From contig NZ_AP025477.1 in NCBI RefSeq assembly GCF_024347415.1, positions 744,001 to 808,000 of the forward strand: 64,000 nt of DNA, read 5' to 3'. This document shows positions 54,425 to 62,135 of the stretch, in pieces. A program made the translations under genes and the position numbers. The notes beneath the pieces were generated by a model, which was not told the DNA's origin, made no database searches, and saw nothing but the letters and a program-made list of their open reading frames with translations. The DNA is from Vibrio crassostreae. GTDB taxonomy: Bacteria > Pseudomonadota > Gammaproteobacteria > Enterobacterales > Vibrionaceae. The stretch's first letter is position 1. Each line of letters opens with the position of its first letter.

Positions 54425-56020
54425 ATGGACACAGTATCTGATTCCTCGAAAGCCCATACTACCCGTCTAATTATTGCGCTTTGCCTAGCGCAATTCTGTA
54501 TATCTGCTGATATCGCAACCATGGCAATAGCCACCAGCGCTTTAATTGCTGAGTTTAATTCCAATGTCGAAGCACTAAAAGTAGCTAGTACCATTTATCC
54601 TCTGATCGGTGCATCATTGATGCTCACGAGCGGAATCCTTGGTCTGTATATTGGTTGGCGACGACTTTTGATATGCGGACTGGTTTTTGGCGTTATGGCT
54701 TCAATATCGAAACTGTATGCACCATCAATAGAATGGATAACCATGGTATCACGCACACTATCGGGCCTCGCGGGTGTAGCGATTCTGCCTTCTTCTATCG
54801 CCTTGGTTATCGGCCACTTCCAACCAGATAAGCGTGCCAAAGTTTTCGGGCTACTCGCAGCTTCGACTGGCCTAGCCGCTGCGATTGTTCCAATAGTTAG
54901 TGGTTGGATGTTCGATAACTTATCATGGTTTAGCGGCTTTGTTGCTACAGGTATATTTTATGGCGTGGCCTTGATGTGTGCGATTGGTTGGATCACCCCA
55001 CTAGCGAATCAAAAACCCAAAAAGTTCGACTCACTTGGCAGTGTATTGAGCGCCTGTAGTATGCTGTTTATCATTTTTGGATTATTGAAGTCCCCAGAAT
55101 GGGGGGTATTACATAATAACTCTCCTTATGACCTACCCGTTTTTCTTTCATTTTTAAGCCCGGCTATTTGGATACTAATTGGTGGCATTACATTATTCGC
55201 TTGGTTTATTGAACACGAAAAGAAGTTTGAACAAAAACACGATAGCGCTCTAGTTCCAAGCTCTTGGTTTCACAACAAGCAATTTCTTCTTGGGGTGATC
55301 ATCCTTATCTCGATGTACGTAATTTTTGGCGGTCTTAACTTTACACTTGTGGCGTTTTTACAAATTGCGATTGACCTTTCAGCTTTGCAAACTGGGATGA
55401 TCATTCTGGTTTTCGCCATAAGTTTGATTGTGTTCTCCATCATCACGCCTATCGCTTTTAAGCAATTTAATGAAAAGTACATTTCTCTTTGTGCATTCGC
55501 TTTATGTTGTGGTGCCGCTGGTCTTGCTTGGCTTTGCTCTTCAGCCTATGAAGTCAACCGACTGATTTACTTAGCTATGACTATTTTTGGCGCTGGTATT
55601 GGTATGTTGTCATCACAATCGCTCATCATCATTACCAAAGCTGTCGGCGAAAAAGAAGCCGAACGCGTCGGTGGCGTACAAGCCACACTGCGGAACATAG
55701 GTATCGCGATTGGTGTTTCCGTTATTGCAGGAGCCGGCCAAGCGACCATGGAGCACAAAATACGGAATCAAGTTGTCTCTCAGGCTCAGTATTCACACAC
55801 AATTCAGCAAGCAGTAGGTAACAGTCTCACCATCCCATATATTACCGACAGTCAACTTACTCAATATTTATTCGAAACGAATATTCCCAAATCGGAGCAT
55901 AGCACGCTGTTAATGCTCAATGCAGAATCACGTCTCATCAACTTCCACTCATCCATTTGGCTGCTATTTTTAGTTGGGCTAATTGGAATTGGCGCCTGTA
56001 GCCGGCTAGCTATCAAGTAA
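54425..56020 (+). CDS. MFS exporter 2, 14-TM DHA2 type, paralogue of exporter 1
   Basis: 531 aa from ATG 54425 (TTTGGAG upstream); an in-frame TTG at 54413 lies inside the ribosome site. About 14 TM helices, motif A-like GLYIGWRRLLICGL. It shares several segments with exporter 1 (see 47261-48877), including a C-terminal extracytoplasmic loop near residues 435-495 and NAESR/NAEAR just before the last helix. It is the fourth transcription unit of the locus. Substrate unknown. Confidence 0.9.
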   Translation: MDTVSDSSKAHTTRLIIALCLAQFCISADIATMAIATSALIAEFNSNVEALKVASTIYPLIGASLMLTSGILGLYIGWRRLLICGLVFGVMASISKLYAPSIEWITMVSRTLSGLAGVAILPSSIALVIGHFQPDKRAKVFGLLAASTGLAAAIVPIVSGWMFDNLSWFSGFVATGIFYGVALMCAIGWITPLANQKPKKFDSLGSVLSACSMLFIIFGLLKSPEWGVLHNNSPYDLPVFLSFLSPAIWILIGGITLFAWFIEHEKKFEQKHDSALVPSSWFHNKQFLLGVIILISMYVIFGGLNFTLVAFLQIAIDLSALQTGMIILVFAISLIVFSIITPIAFKQFNEKYISLCAFALCCGAAGLAWLCSSAYEVNRLIYLAMTIFGAGIGMLSSQSLIIITKAVGEKEAERVGGVQATLRNIGIAIGVSVIAGAGQATMEHKIRNQVVSQAQYSHTIQQAVGNSLTIPYITDSQLTQYLFETNIPKSEHSTLLMLNAESRLINFHSSIWLLFLVGLIGIGACSRLAIK

Positions 56021-56026
56021 GGCAAG

Positions 56027-56054
56027 GCCACGTTCTAGAAGGTTCGTGGCTTAT
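56027..56054 (+). terminator. weak terminator after MFS 2
   Basis: GCCACG / CGTGGC with a 12-nt loop, then TTATTCC. Confidence 0.4.
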
Positions 56055-56199
56055 TCCCCACATAGATATTACTTGTAAAGCACCAGGGATTAAGAACCTC
56101 GACTACGGACACACTTTCACCGCCAAAACACGTAAATTTGATGACGAAATTATGACTAAAATGCGATAATTAAATCAGTTTCTATTCAGTTATCTACCT

Positions 56200-56931
56200 A
56201 TGACCAAACTCACTTTAGAGCCACCTGTTTACCTTATCGGCGAATACTTGTATTCATCAACATCGGGGGTTTTATCCAAAAACGATAACCTTACTCGATT
56301 AAGAGCCAAAGAATCCGCTTTGCTAAATGCATTGATCAACCGAGTTCCTGACGTATTATCTCGTGAAAATATTGTGCAAGAGCTATATGAAAATACCTAT
56401 GCGACCGACGCAACAATCAACCAGCTGGTCAAGCGTTTAAGGAAAGCCATGAGTGACGATCAGCGTTCACTCATTCGTACGATACCAAAACAAGGCTACT
56501 TACTGGCTATCGACCCTAAACTGGTTGAAGAACGCCCTCACGCATCGCCTGAGATCCCAGCTAAATATTTAACAGTCGAGCACGGTGATTTTGACCCTAT
56601 AGACGTTGATATCGAAGAGCTCAATCGTGTAACCAACAGAAAAATCGCGCCTCAAGACGAGAGTCGTTTACAACGTTTTGGCGCTGCAACAGTCATAGGT
56701 TGTTTACTCTCTGTTGCGATAGGCTACGGACTTGGCGCTTGCTTCGCGCCATCGGCGCGTTATCTTGATCAAATATCGGTAGGTGAAGCAGAAACCCAAC
56801 ACATCGATACCCTTTCACAAACACCCACAGTGGTTATCGATAAAGACCAACAGGTTGTCGCAATCTACTTAAAAGACGATGAAGAAACCGTTCATTGTGA
56901 ATACCAAGAGCAAGTAACCTTATGCAATTAA
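56200..56931 (+). CDS. ToxR/CadC-like membrane-bound transcription regulator
   Basis: 243 aa: an N-terminal winged helix-turn-helix of the OmpR/ToxR type (about residues 25-105, RENIVQELYENTYATDATINQLVKRL then RTIPKQGYLLA), a polar linker, one TM helix about 163-184 (AATVIGCLLSVAIGYGLGACF) and a 58-residue periplasmic part with strands VVAIYLKDDE and two Cys (HCEYQEQVTLC). Layout as in ToxR, TcpP and VtrA. It overlaps the next gene by 10 bases, as vtrA-vtrC do. It probably binds DNA upstream of neighbouring genes; tandem ATGAC at 56141 and 56152 lies before its own start. Confidence 0.85.
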   Translation: MTKLTLEPPVYLIGEYLYSSTSGVLSKNDNLTRLRAKESALLNALINRVPDVLSRENIVQELYENTYATDATINQLVKRLRKAMSDDQRSLIRTIPKQGYLLAIDPKLVEERPHASPEIPAKYLTVEHGDFDPIDVDIEELNRVTNRKIAPQDESRLQRFGAATVIGCLLSVAIGYGLGACFAPSARYLDQISVGEAETQHIDTLSQTPTVVIDKDQQVVAIYLKDDEETVHCEYQEQVTLCN

Positions 56932-57416
56932 AATCGAAACACTATAAAGTACTCTCGATATGGTTTGTTTGTATGGCTGTTGGCTTTCTATTGTTCCAAC
57001 TAAGCTACACACCGACTAAACCCTTTACCGGCTTTTGGAGTGGGCACACGATCGTTGATTACGGTGGGCGCTCATTAAACATCAGTACCAAACTCATCAT
57101 CGATGGGCCAGAATCAGAAAGTGCAAGATTGATTACCACATTAGGGCCGAAGTCAAACACGGCAGTCCCTTTCCAAACCAGCGTCACCAGTAACATCCAA
57201 GTTCAAGGACGGGTCGACTCAAAGATCACCTTTTCGCTAACCGAATTAAATTACACCAACAAAGAGGCACTAGAAGCTTACTTAAATCGCGAGTTACCAC
57301 AAACGGGCAGCTTGGTTTCGGGTAAGTCATGGGCAGTCGATGATGATGAGATATTTATTTATTTGACCCTCGCTTTCGGTGAAAAGATGGGCGTAATTCT
57401 TAAGCGTAGGGAATAG
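56922..57416 (+). CDS. single-pass periplasmic partner, ToxS/VtrC-like
   Basis: 164 aa: TM helix at residues 9-29, then a periplasmic domain of about 130 aa beginning FTGFWSGHTIVDYGG and continuing in beta strands (KLIIDGPESESARLITTLG ... KITFSLTELNYTN ... DEIFIYLTLAFG). F-x-G-x-W is the usual entry to lipocalin or fatty-acid-binding-like barrels, the fold VtrC forms with VtrA to bind bile salts. Sequence is not close to ToxS. The overlapping gene layout and size (VtrC 161 aa) support a sensing partner. Ligand unknown. Confidence 0.7.
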   Translation: MQLKSKHYKVLSIWFVCMAVGFLLFQLSYTPTKPFTGFWSGHTIVDYGGRSLNISTKLIIDGPESESARLITTLGPKSNTAVPFQTSVTSNIQVQGRVDSKITFSLTELNYTNKEALEAYLNRELPQTGSLVSGKSWAVDDDEIFIYLTLAFGEKMGVILKRRE

Positions 57417-57495
57417 ACGCTCAGCGTCGTAACTATTAGTTTCCTAAAAGCTCCTTCCGGGTCCCGCCAACTTCAACTACTATCATTGAGAAGAA

Positions 57496-57546
57496 GCGTG
57501 TAAAGCCATATCTTTATCTTCCCTTTATAGATATGGCTTTACACGC
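57496..57546. repeat. perfect 18-bp inverted repeat before ylqF
   Basis: GCGTGTAAAGCCATATCT and its exact complement around a 15-nt loop. No T-run follows on either strand, so it is not a normal terminator. It lies 53 bases upstream of the ylqF ATG. Confidence 0.85.
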
Positions 57547-57598
57547 CCTATCGAACCCTTACAATGTGCAGCAAATATATTTATCAAGGTTTATCTCT

Positions 57599-58534
57599 AT
57601 GTCTATTCAATGGTTTCCGGGCCACATGCATAAAGCCCGCAAAGAAATCGAAGAAGTTATCCCACAGGTTGATGTGATCATCGAAGTACTGGACGCTCGT
57701 ATCCCGTTTAGTAGTGAAAACCCAATGATCTCTTCACTGCGCGGCGATAAGCCTTGTGTAAAAGTGTTGAACAAGCGTGACCTTGCCGATCCTGAACTGA
57801 CTCAGCGTTGGATTGAACACTTCGAGAAAGAGCAAGGCGTTAAAGCGATTGCGATTACGACTAGCGTAAAAGAAGAAGTTAACCACGTTATGGAGCTAGT
57901 ACGTAAGCTGGCACCGCACCGTGAACAGATGGGCAAGAATATTCGTACAATGATCATGGGCATCCCAAACGTGGGTAAATCGACCATCATCAACTGTTTG
58001 GCGGGACGTACGATCGCGGTTACTGGTAACCAACCTGCGGTAACTCGTCGTCAGCAACGCATTAACCTGCAGAATGGCGTGATCCTTTCAGACACTCCAG
58101 GGATCCTTTGGCCTAAAGTGGAAAACCCACACAGTGGCTTCCGCTTGGCTGCAACAGGTGCTGTAAAAGATACGGCAATGGAATACGATGAAGTGGCATT
58201 TTACACAGTAGAGTACCTAGCAAAGCAGTACCCTAACCTTTTGCAAGAGCGCTACCAAATTGAAGAGCTGCCTGAGTCTGACATCGAACTGATGGAAGCG
58301 ATTGGCCGTAAGCGTGGTGCACTTCGTGCAGGTGGCCACATAGACATTCACAAATGTTCAGAAATCCTGCTTCACGAATTGCGTAATGGCACTTTAGGTA
58401 AGGTAACTCTTGAGTTGCCAGAAATGATCACACAAGAGCTGATCGAAGTTGAAGAAGCGGCTGCGCTGAAAGCCGAACAACAGATTAAGAAAAAAGAAGA
58501 GCGTCGTAAGCGTTACTTGAAGAACAAGCGTTAA
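57599..58534 (+). CDS. ylqF: ribosome biogenesis GTPase YlqF/RbgA family
   Basis: 311 aa from ATG 57599 (AAGG upstream). Circularly permuted GTPase: G4 NKRDL before G1 GIPNVGKST, then G3 DTPG. It opens MSIQWFPGHMHKARKEI, the family hallmark. It assists late assembly of the large ribosomal subunit. The basic C-terminus (KKKEERRKRYLKNKR) suits rRNA binding. It is flanked by two long hairpins. Confidence 0.95.
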   Translation: MSIQWFPGHMHKARKEIEEVIPQVDVIIEVLDARIPFSSENPMISSLRGDKPCVKVLNKRDLADPELTQRWIEHFEKEQGVKAIAITTSVKEEVNHVMELVRKLAPHREQMGKNIRTMIMGIPNVGKSTIINCLAGRTIAVTGNQPAVTRRQQRINLQNGVILSDTPGILWPKVENPHSGFRLAATGAVKDTAMEYDEVAFYTVEYLAKQYPNLLQERYQIEELPESDIELMEAIGRKRGALRAGGHIDIHKCSEILLHELRNGTLGKVTLELPEMITQELIEVEEAAALKAEQQIKKKEERRKRYLKNKR

Positions 58535-58597
58535 TCGCTATTAGTTTTTATTAATCTACTTTAGTTTCTGTTTACCACTCTTACACCTGCCTCTAAT

Positions 58598-58632
58598 ATA
58601 TTCACGTTCTATCGATGATAGAGCGTGAATAT
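58598..58632. repeat. 16-bp inverted repeat after ylqF
   Basis: ATATTCACGTTCTATC / GATAGAGCGTGAATAT with a 3-nt loop and one G-T pair. Lacks a T-run. It may mark the 3' end of the ylqF mRNA by processing. Confidence 0.7.
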
Positions 58633-58707
58633 TGCCTGTTACCGTTTGTTGATCTAGCTAACATACTGACAAATCTATAGAAACGGTCGTTTACAATCCC
58701 AAAGACT

Positions 58708-59844
58708 GTGACATACTACGCAAATTATTGTGTATCCATCTCGGCTAATTTCTCAATGCGCTCTTATTCTGGGTTCAAGAATCAAAGATTTAAAACCTAT
58801 TTCGATAATGAAATTTATTTGCCGTACATAAATTTCATCTACATCCCGATCTCAATATTCTGTGCTTTCATCATCACCGACTACATCCACTTTGGTAGCG
58901 AGTGCATTACACCTATCATTTTCCGAGTCATACTTTTTCTATTGATGATGGCTGTCGCCAGATACTGCATTACAAACAAACCCAACGTTTTGGAACTGGT
59001 AGAAAGTACTTTCCTTGTAGTTAGCTCACTTTTCTTAGTCTATGTCGGTCGGCTTGCGATTGATCTGAATAATTTCGATTACCAAGGTGGTATCATTCTC
59101 GTCATGATCTACATTGGCACATTTTCAAGATTGTCAGCCAAATACAGTATCTTTACGCTGTCGTTTATCTTTTTGGCTTATCTGATCGGCCTTGCGCCAC
59201 TGCTTTATGAAGCAGAGCCAAAGCATGAAATAGAAACAATTTCCGTTTATATTTCGGCTTACATCCTAATCTCAGCGGCCTGTATAAGACGTGACTTAGA
59301 AGTACACAAGCGTTTTGCTCAATCCGAGCAGTTGCGCAAACAAGCGATTCAGCTTCGCAAACAATCCAATATGTTTGAGGCGCTTTCTTATCAAGACGCG
59401 CTAACAGGTTGCTACAACCGACTTTATCTTCATCAGGTCATAGAACCGAGCATAAACCGTCAGTTATCCATTACATCGATAATGATAGATGTTGATCATT
59501 TCAAATCAATTAACGACACCTACGGCCATCAAATGGGCGACATGGTGATAAAAGAACTGGCTGATGAGATTCAAAAACGACTACCGACGAGCAGTAACTG
59601 CTTTCGATACGGGGGTGAAGAATTTTTGGTTATGGTGCAAGGGGAAACAAAGGCTTCAATTGAATCGCTAGTTAACTCCCTTTTAGAGTCCCCTTCTCGC
59701 CTTAGGTTAGAGGTAACGATTTCAATCGGTGTAAAACATGCTCCGCAGGCCCTTGGTTCTGTCGAGCAACTTATCGACGACGCCGACCAAGCACTCTACA
59801 TTTCGAAGAAAGGCGGTAGGAATAAGATCACATGGTGTGATTAA
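58708..59844 (+). CDS. diguanylate cyclase with 6-TM sensor
   Basis: 378 aa, GTG start at 58708 (ATG 58756 is a possible alternative; neither has a good ribosome site). About six TM helices in residues 35-200, a short coiled coil (QLRKQAIQLRKQSN), then a GGDEF domain with an intact GGEEF at about 300 and DxD-type IDVDHFKSINDTYGH. The usual RxxD inhibitory site five residues before GGEEF is PTSS, so feedback inhibition is probably lost. It makes c-di-GMP; the membrane sensor ligand is unknown. Confidence 0.93.
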   Translation: MTYYANYCVSISANFSMRSYSGFKNQRFKTYFDNEIYLPYINFIYIPISIFCAFIITDYIHFGSECITPIIFRVILFLLMMAVARYCITNKPNVLELVESTFLVVSSLFLVYVGRLAIDLNNFDYQGGIILVMIYIGTFSRLSAKYSIFTLSFIFLAYLIGLAPLLYEAEPKHEIETISVYISAYILISAACIRRDLEVHKRFAQSEQLRKQAIQLRKQSNMFEALSYQDALTGCYNRLYLHQVIEPSINRQLSITSIMIDVDHFKSINDTYGHQMGDMVIKELADEIQKRLPTSSNCFRYGGEEFLVMVQGETKASIESLVNSLLESPSRLRLEVTISIGVKHAPQALGSVEQLIDDADQALYISKKGGRNKITWCD

Positions 59845-59903
59845 TCACCCAGTATTTCACGCACCTTAGCGATTAACAAAAAAGACAACTACTCCAATCA
59901 AAA

Positions 59904-59937
59904 AAGCCCCGAACAATTTAATGCTCGGGGCTTTTAT
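59904..59937. terminator. bidirectional terminator
   Basis: AAGCCCCGA / TCGGGGCTT with a 12-nt loop and A/T tracts on both sides, between the cyclase and the GNAT gene. Confidence 0.85.
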
Positions 59938-60001
59938 CTTGATTCTTCAGCTTTGGTAAGCGTTGCAATTAAGCAAAGAACCAGTATCCAACAAGAATCG
60001 T

Positions 60002-60547
60002 CTAAGAATACACGACGCTTGCTGTTTTCTGTTCAAGTTCAACGGGAGAGTTCCAAGAAATCACTTTCTCGTTCACTTGGCTGCCGCATGGCGCGTTCCA
60101 AACTTGCTCGAGTTCTTCTTTGCCACCAATCGCTTCATAAAAAGCAATCGCTTGGTGGTTCTCAGACATCACCTCTAGGTAGAGCCCTGAGTCCGAATAG
60201 TATTGCTGCAACCACTTCGATAATTCAGACAGCAGACGCTTGCCTACACCTCGACCACGATAATTATTGTCTACGTGTAACGCATCAATGAACGTGCCAC
60301 GCTCAAAGTTGTGATTACCAAACGCGCAGACGAAACCAACCAGTAAACCGCCTTCTTCAAGCAATAAAACATGTTGGTTGAAAGGAGGATTAATCAAACG
60401 AGTCTGCCAAATAACAGATCTGTCCTCCAAAACATCATTTTCTAAGTAATCATCAGCAAGAATGCCACGGTAATATAGCTTCCAGCTATCCGCGTGTAAT
60501 TGGGCAATCCGCTCATAATCTTTATATTCAGCTACCTTAATTTCCAT
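60002..60547 (-). CDS. GNAT-family N-acetyltransferase
   Basis: 181 aa. MEIKVAEYKDYERIAQLHADSW start, the acetyl-CoA loop VDNNYRGRGVGKRLLSEL (R-G-x-G-x-G/K), and EVMSENHQAIAFYEAIGGK, the standard motif B end. Target unknown; not related in context to the GNAT at the window start. Confidence 0.88.
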   Translation of the reverse strand: MEIKVAEYKDYERIAQLHADSWKLYYRGILADDYLENDVLEDRSVIWQTRLINPPFNQHVLLLEEGGLLVGFVCAFGNHNFERGTFIDALHVDNNYRGRGVGKRLLSELSKWLQQYYSDSGLYLEVMSENHQAIAFYEAIGGKEELEQVWNAPCGSQVNEKVISWNSPVELEQKTASVVYS

Positions 60548-60651
60548 TTATTAGCCCTTAGTACTTCCATTTATGACTTGCTACTACATTTCACACTACC
60601 TTTATACAATATTTAAGCAAAACATACTAATACACGTTTACACTTTCAATA

Positions 60652-60679
60652 TTGACTTACACGTGTACGCTGATATTCT
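60652..60679 (+). promoter_or_regulatory. desaturase promoter with FabR-like operator
   Basis: TTGACT, 16-bp spacer, TATTCT. The spacer holds the palindrome TACACGTGTA (60658-60667), extended to AGCGTACACGTGTAAG on the minus strand, close to the FabR operator consensus (AGCGTACAnnTGTWCGCT). Repression by a FabR-type regulator is the natural reading. A second half-like TACACGTTTACAC lies at 60631. Confidence 0.65.
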
Positions 60680-60713
60680 AGCGCACAGATGTAAGCCCAA
60701 TGGAAATTTGCTA

Positions 60714-61856
60714 ATGAATAGTGCCGACAAACAATCTACAAAAAAGCCGCCATTAATCTGGCTCAATATTTTTGTGTTCTCTTTTAGTATGCTGCTTGCT
60801 GTTGTTGCGGCTCCCGTTTATGGCTACTTTTTTGGCTATGGCATGGAGCACTGGATATGGTTAGCAATCTGCTTTACGTTCTGTAACCTTTCAATCACGA
60901 CGGGTTATCACCGTTTATGGTCACACAAAGCGTTTGAGGCGCATTCAAGCCTAAGGTTCCTGTTTGCATTGGGTGGCGCATTTGCCCTACAGAACAGCGC
61001 GCTACACTGGTCTTCTGATCACCGTGTGCATCACAAGCATGTCGATAACAATGACAAAGACCCATACTCTGCAAAACGTGGATTTTGGTACTCACACATT
61101 GGCTGGATGATTCGTAATTACAGCACTTCAATGTACGAAAACTACGAAAACTGCCGTGACCTTAAAAAAGACAAGATTGTTATGTGGCAGCACAAGCACT
61201 ATGTTCTGTTGGCATTGCTAATGAACTTCGGCGTTCCTATCGCTTTAGGTGTGATTTACGGTGACGTACTTGGCATGTTGTTAATCGTAGGCGCTGTTCG
61301 TTTGGTACTTAATCACCACACAACATTCTTCATTAACTCCCTTGCTCACATCTGGGGTAGCCAACCTTTTACCGATAAAAACACGGCCCGTGATAACGGT
61401 GTGTTAGCGGTTTTCACTTTTGGCGAAGGCTACCATAACTTCCACCACATCTTTGAGAACGACTACCGTAACGGCATCTACTGGTGGCAATACGATCCAA
61501 CAAAGTGGCTGATCAAGAGTGCTTCGCTGATGGGACTGGCAAGTAAGCTTAAGAAAACCCCCCAAGCTCGTATTGAGAAAGCTGAAGCGTCAATGTTACT
61601 TAAACGCACCCAGCAAAAAATCATGCATCGTGCCGACAAGCAACAAATCGCGGAGAAGCTTCAACAAGAGTTTGATGCTCTAGTATCAAACATGAACGAG
61701 TATTACGAAGTTAAAAAGCAGCTGCTTGAAAGTAAACGTGAAGACGTTGTGAAGAAGTACGAACACTCAGTTCTTAAAGTTCGTTACCAGCAAATCAAAA
61801 TGAATTTCGAACAACAGAAGAAAAATTGGGCGATGACAGTGGAACAATATGCTTAA
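60714..61856 (+). CDS. membrane fatty acyl desaturase (acyl-CoA delta-9 type)
   Basis: 380 aa from ATG 60714 after TGGAAAT; a longer frame to 60573 covers the promoter. Four TM helices and the three His boxes: HRLWSH, HRVHHKH and HNFHH (in EGYHNFHHIF). It makes delta-9 monounsaturated acyl chains, using O2 and a ferredoxin or cytochrome donor. The last 90 residues are a charged helical tail (KAEASMLLKRTQQKIMHRADKQ onward), probably coiled coil, unusual for the family. Confidence 0.93.
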   Translation: MNSADKQSTKKPPLIWLNIFVFSFSMLLAVVAAPVYGYFFGYGMEHWIWLAICFTFCNLSITTGYHRLWSHKAFEAHSSLRFLFALGGAFALQNSALHWSSDHRVHHKHVDNNDKDPYSAKRGFWYSHIGWMIRNYSTSMYENYENCRDLKKDKIVMWQHKHYVLLALLMNFGVPIALGVIYGDVLGMLLIVGAVRLVLNHHTTFFINSLAHIWGSQPFTDKNTARDNGVLAVFTFGEGYHNFHHIFENDYRNGIYWWQYDPTKWLIKSASLMGLASKLKKTPQARIEKAEASMLLKRTQQKIMHRADKQQIAEKLQQEFDALVSNMNEYYEVKKQLLESKREDVVKKYEHSVLKVRYQQIKMNFEQQKKNWAMTVEQYA

Positions 61857-61910
61857 AGCAAAAAAATACGCTTAACACACCAATAACAACACAGTTTGAT
61901 TCTTATTCTG

Positions 61911-61940
61911 AAGCCCTTATATTGCTATGAGGGCTTTTTT
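61911..61940 (+). terminator. terminator after desaturase
   Basis: AAGCCCTTAT / ATGAGGGCTT with T6. Confidence 0.85.
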
Positions 61941-62051
61941 AATTCACAGTTCTAATTAAATTTATGAATTTTAAGTCTTTATTCTAATTACAGACACTAG
62001 TTCCAAATGTCACATTTCCAATGCAACAAGATGTCACTTCAGAGCCTTGCC

Positions 62052-62067
62052 TGTGACAAGAATCACT
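62052..62067. promoter_or_regulatory. CRP-like site
   Basis: TGTGACAAGAATCACT matches 9 of 10 core positions, 69 bases upstream of the lipoprotein start. Confidence 0.5.
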
Positions 62068-62135
62068 TACAGAATGATATCCATCTCATAACATGCGCGT
62101 CCCAAATTTCTTTCAGCAATTAGCGGACCCACTTT

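Noticed and set aside
60573..60713. N-terminal extension of the desaturase
   Set aside because: Covers the promoter and operator; family start is at 60714.
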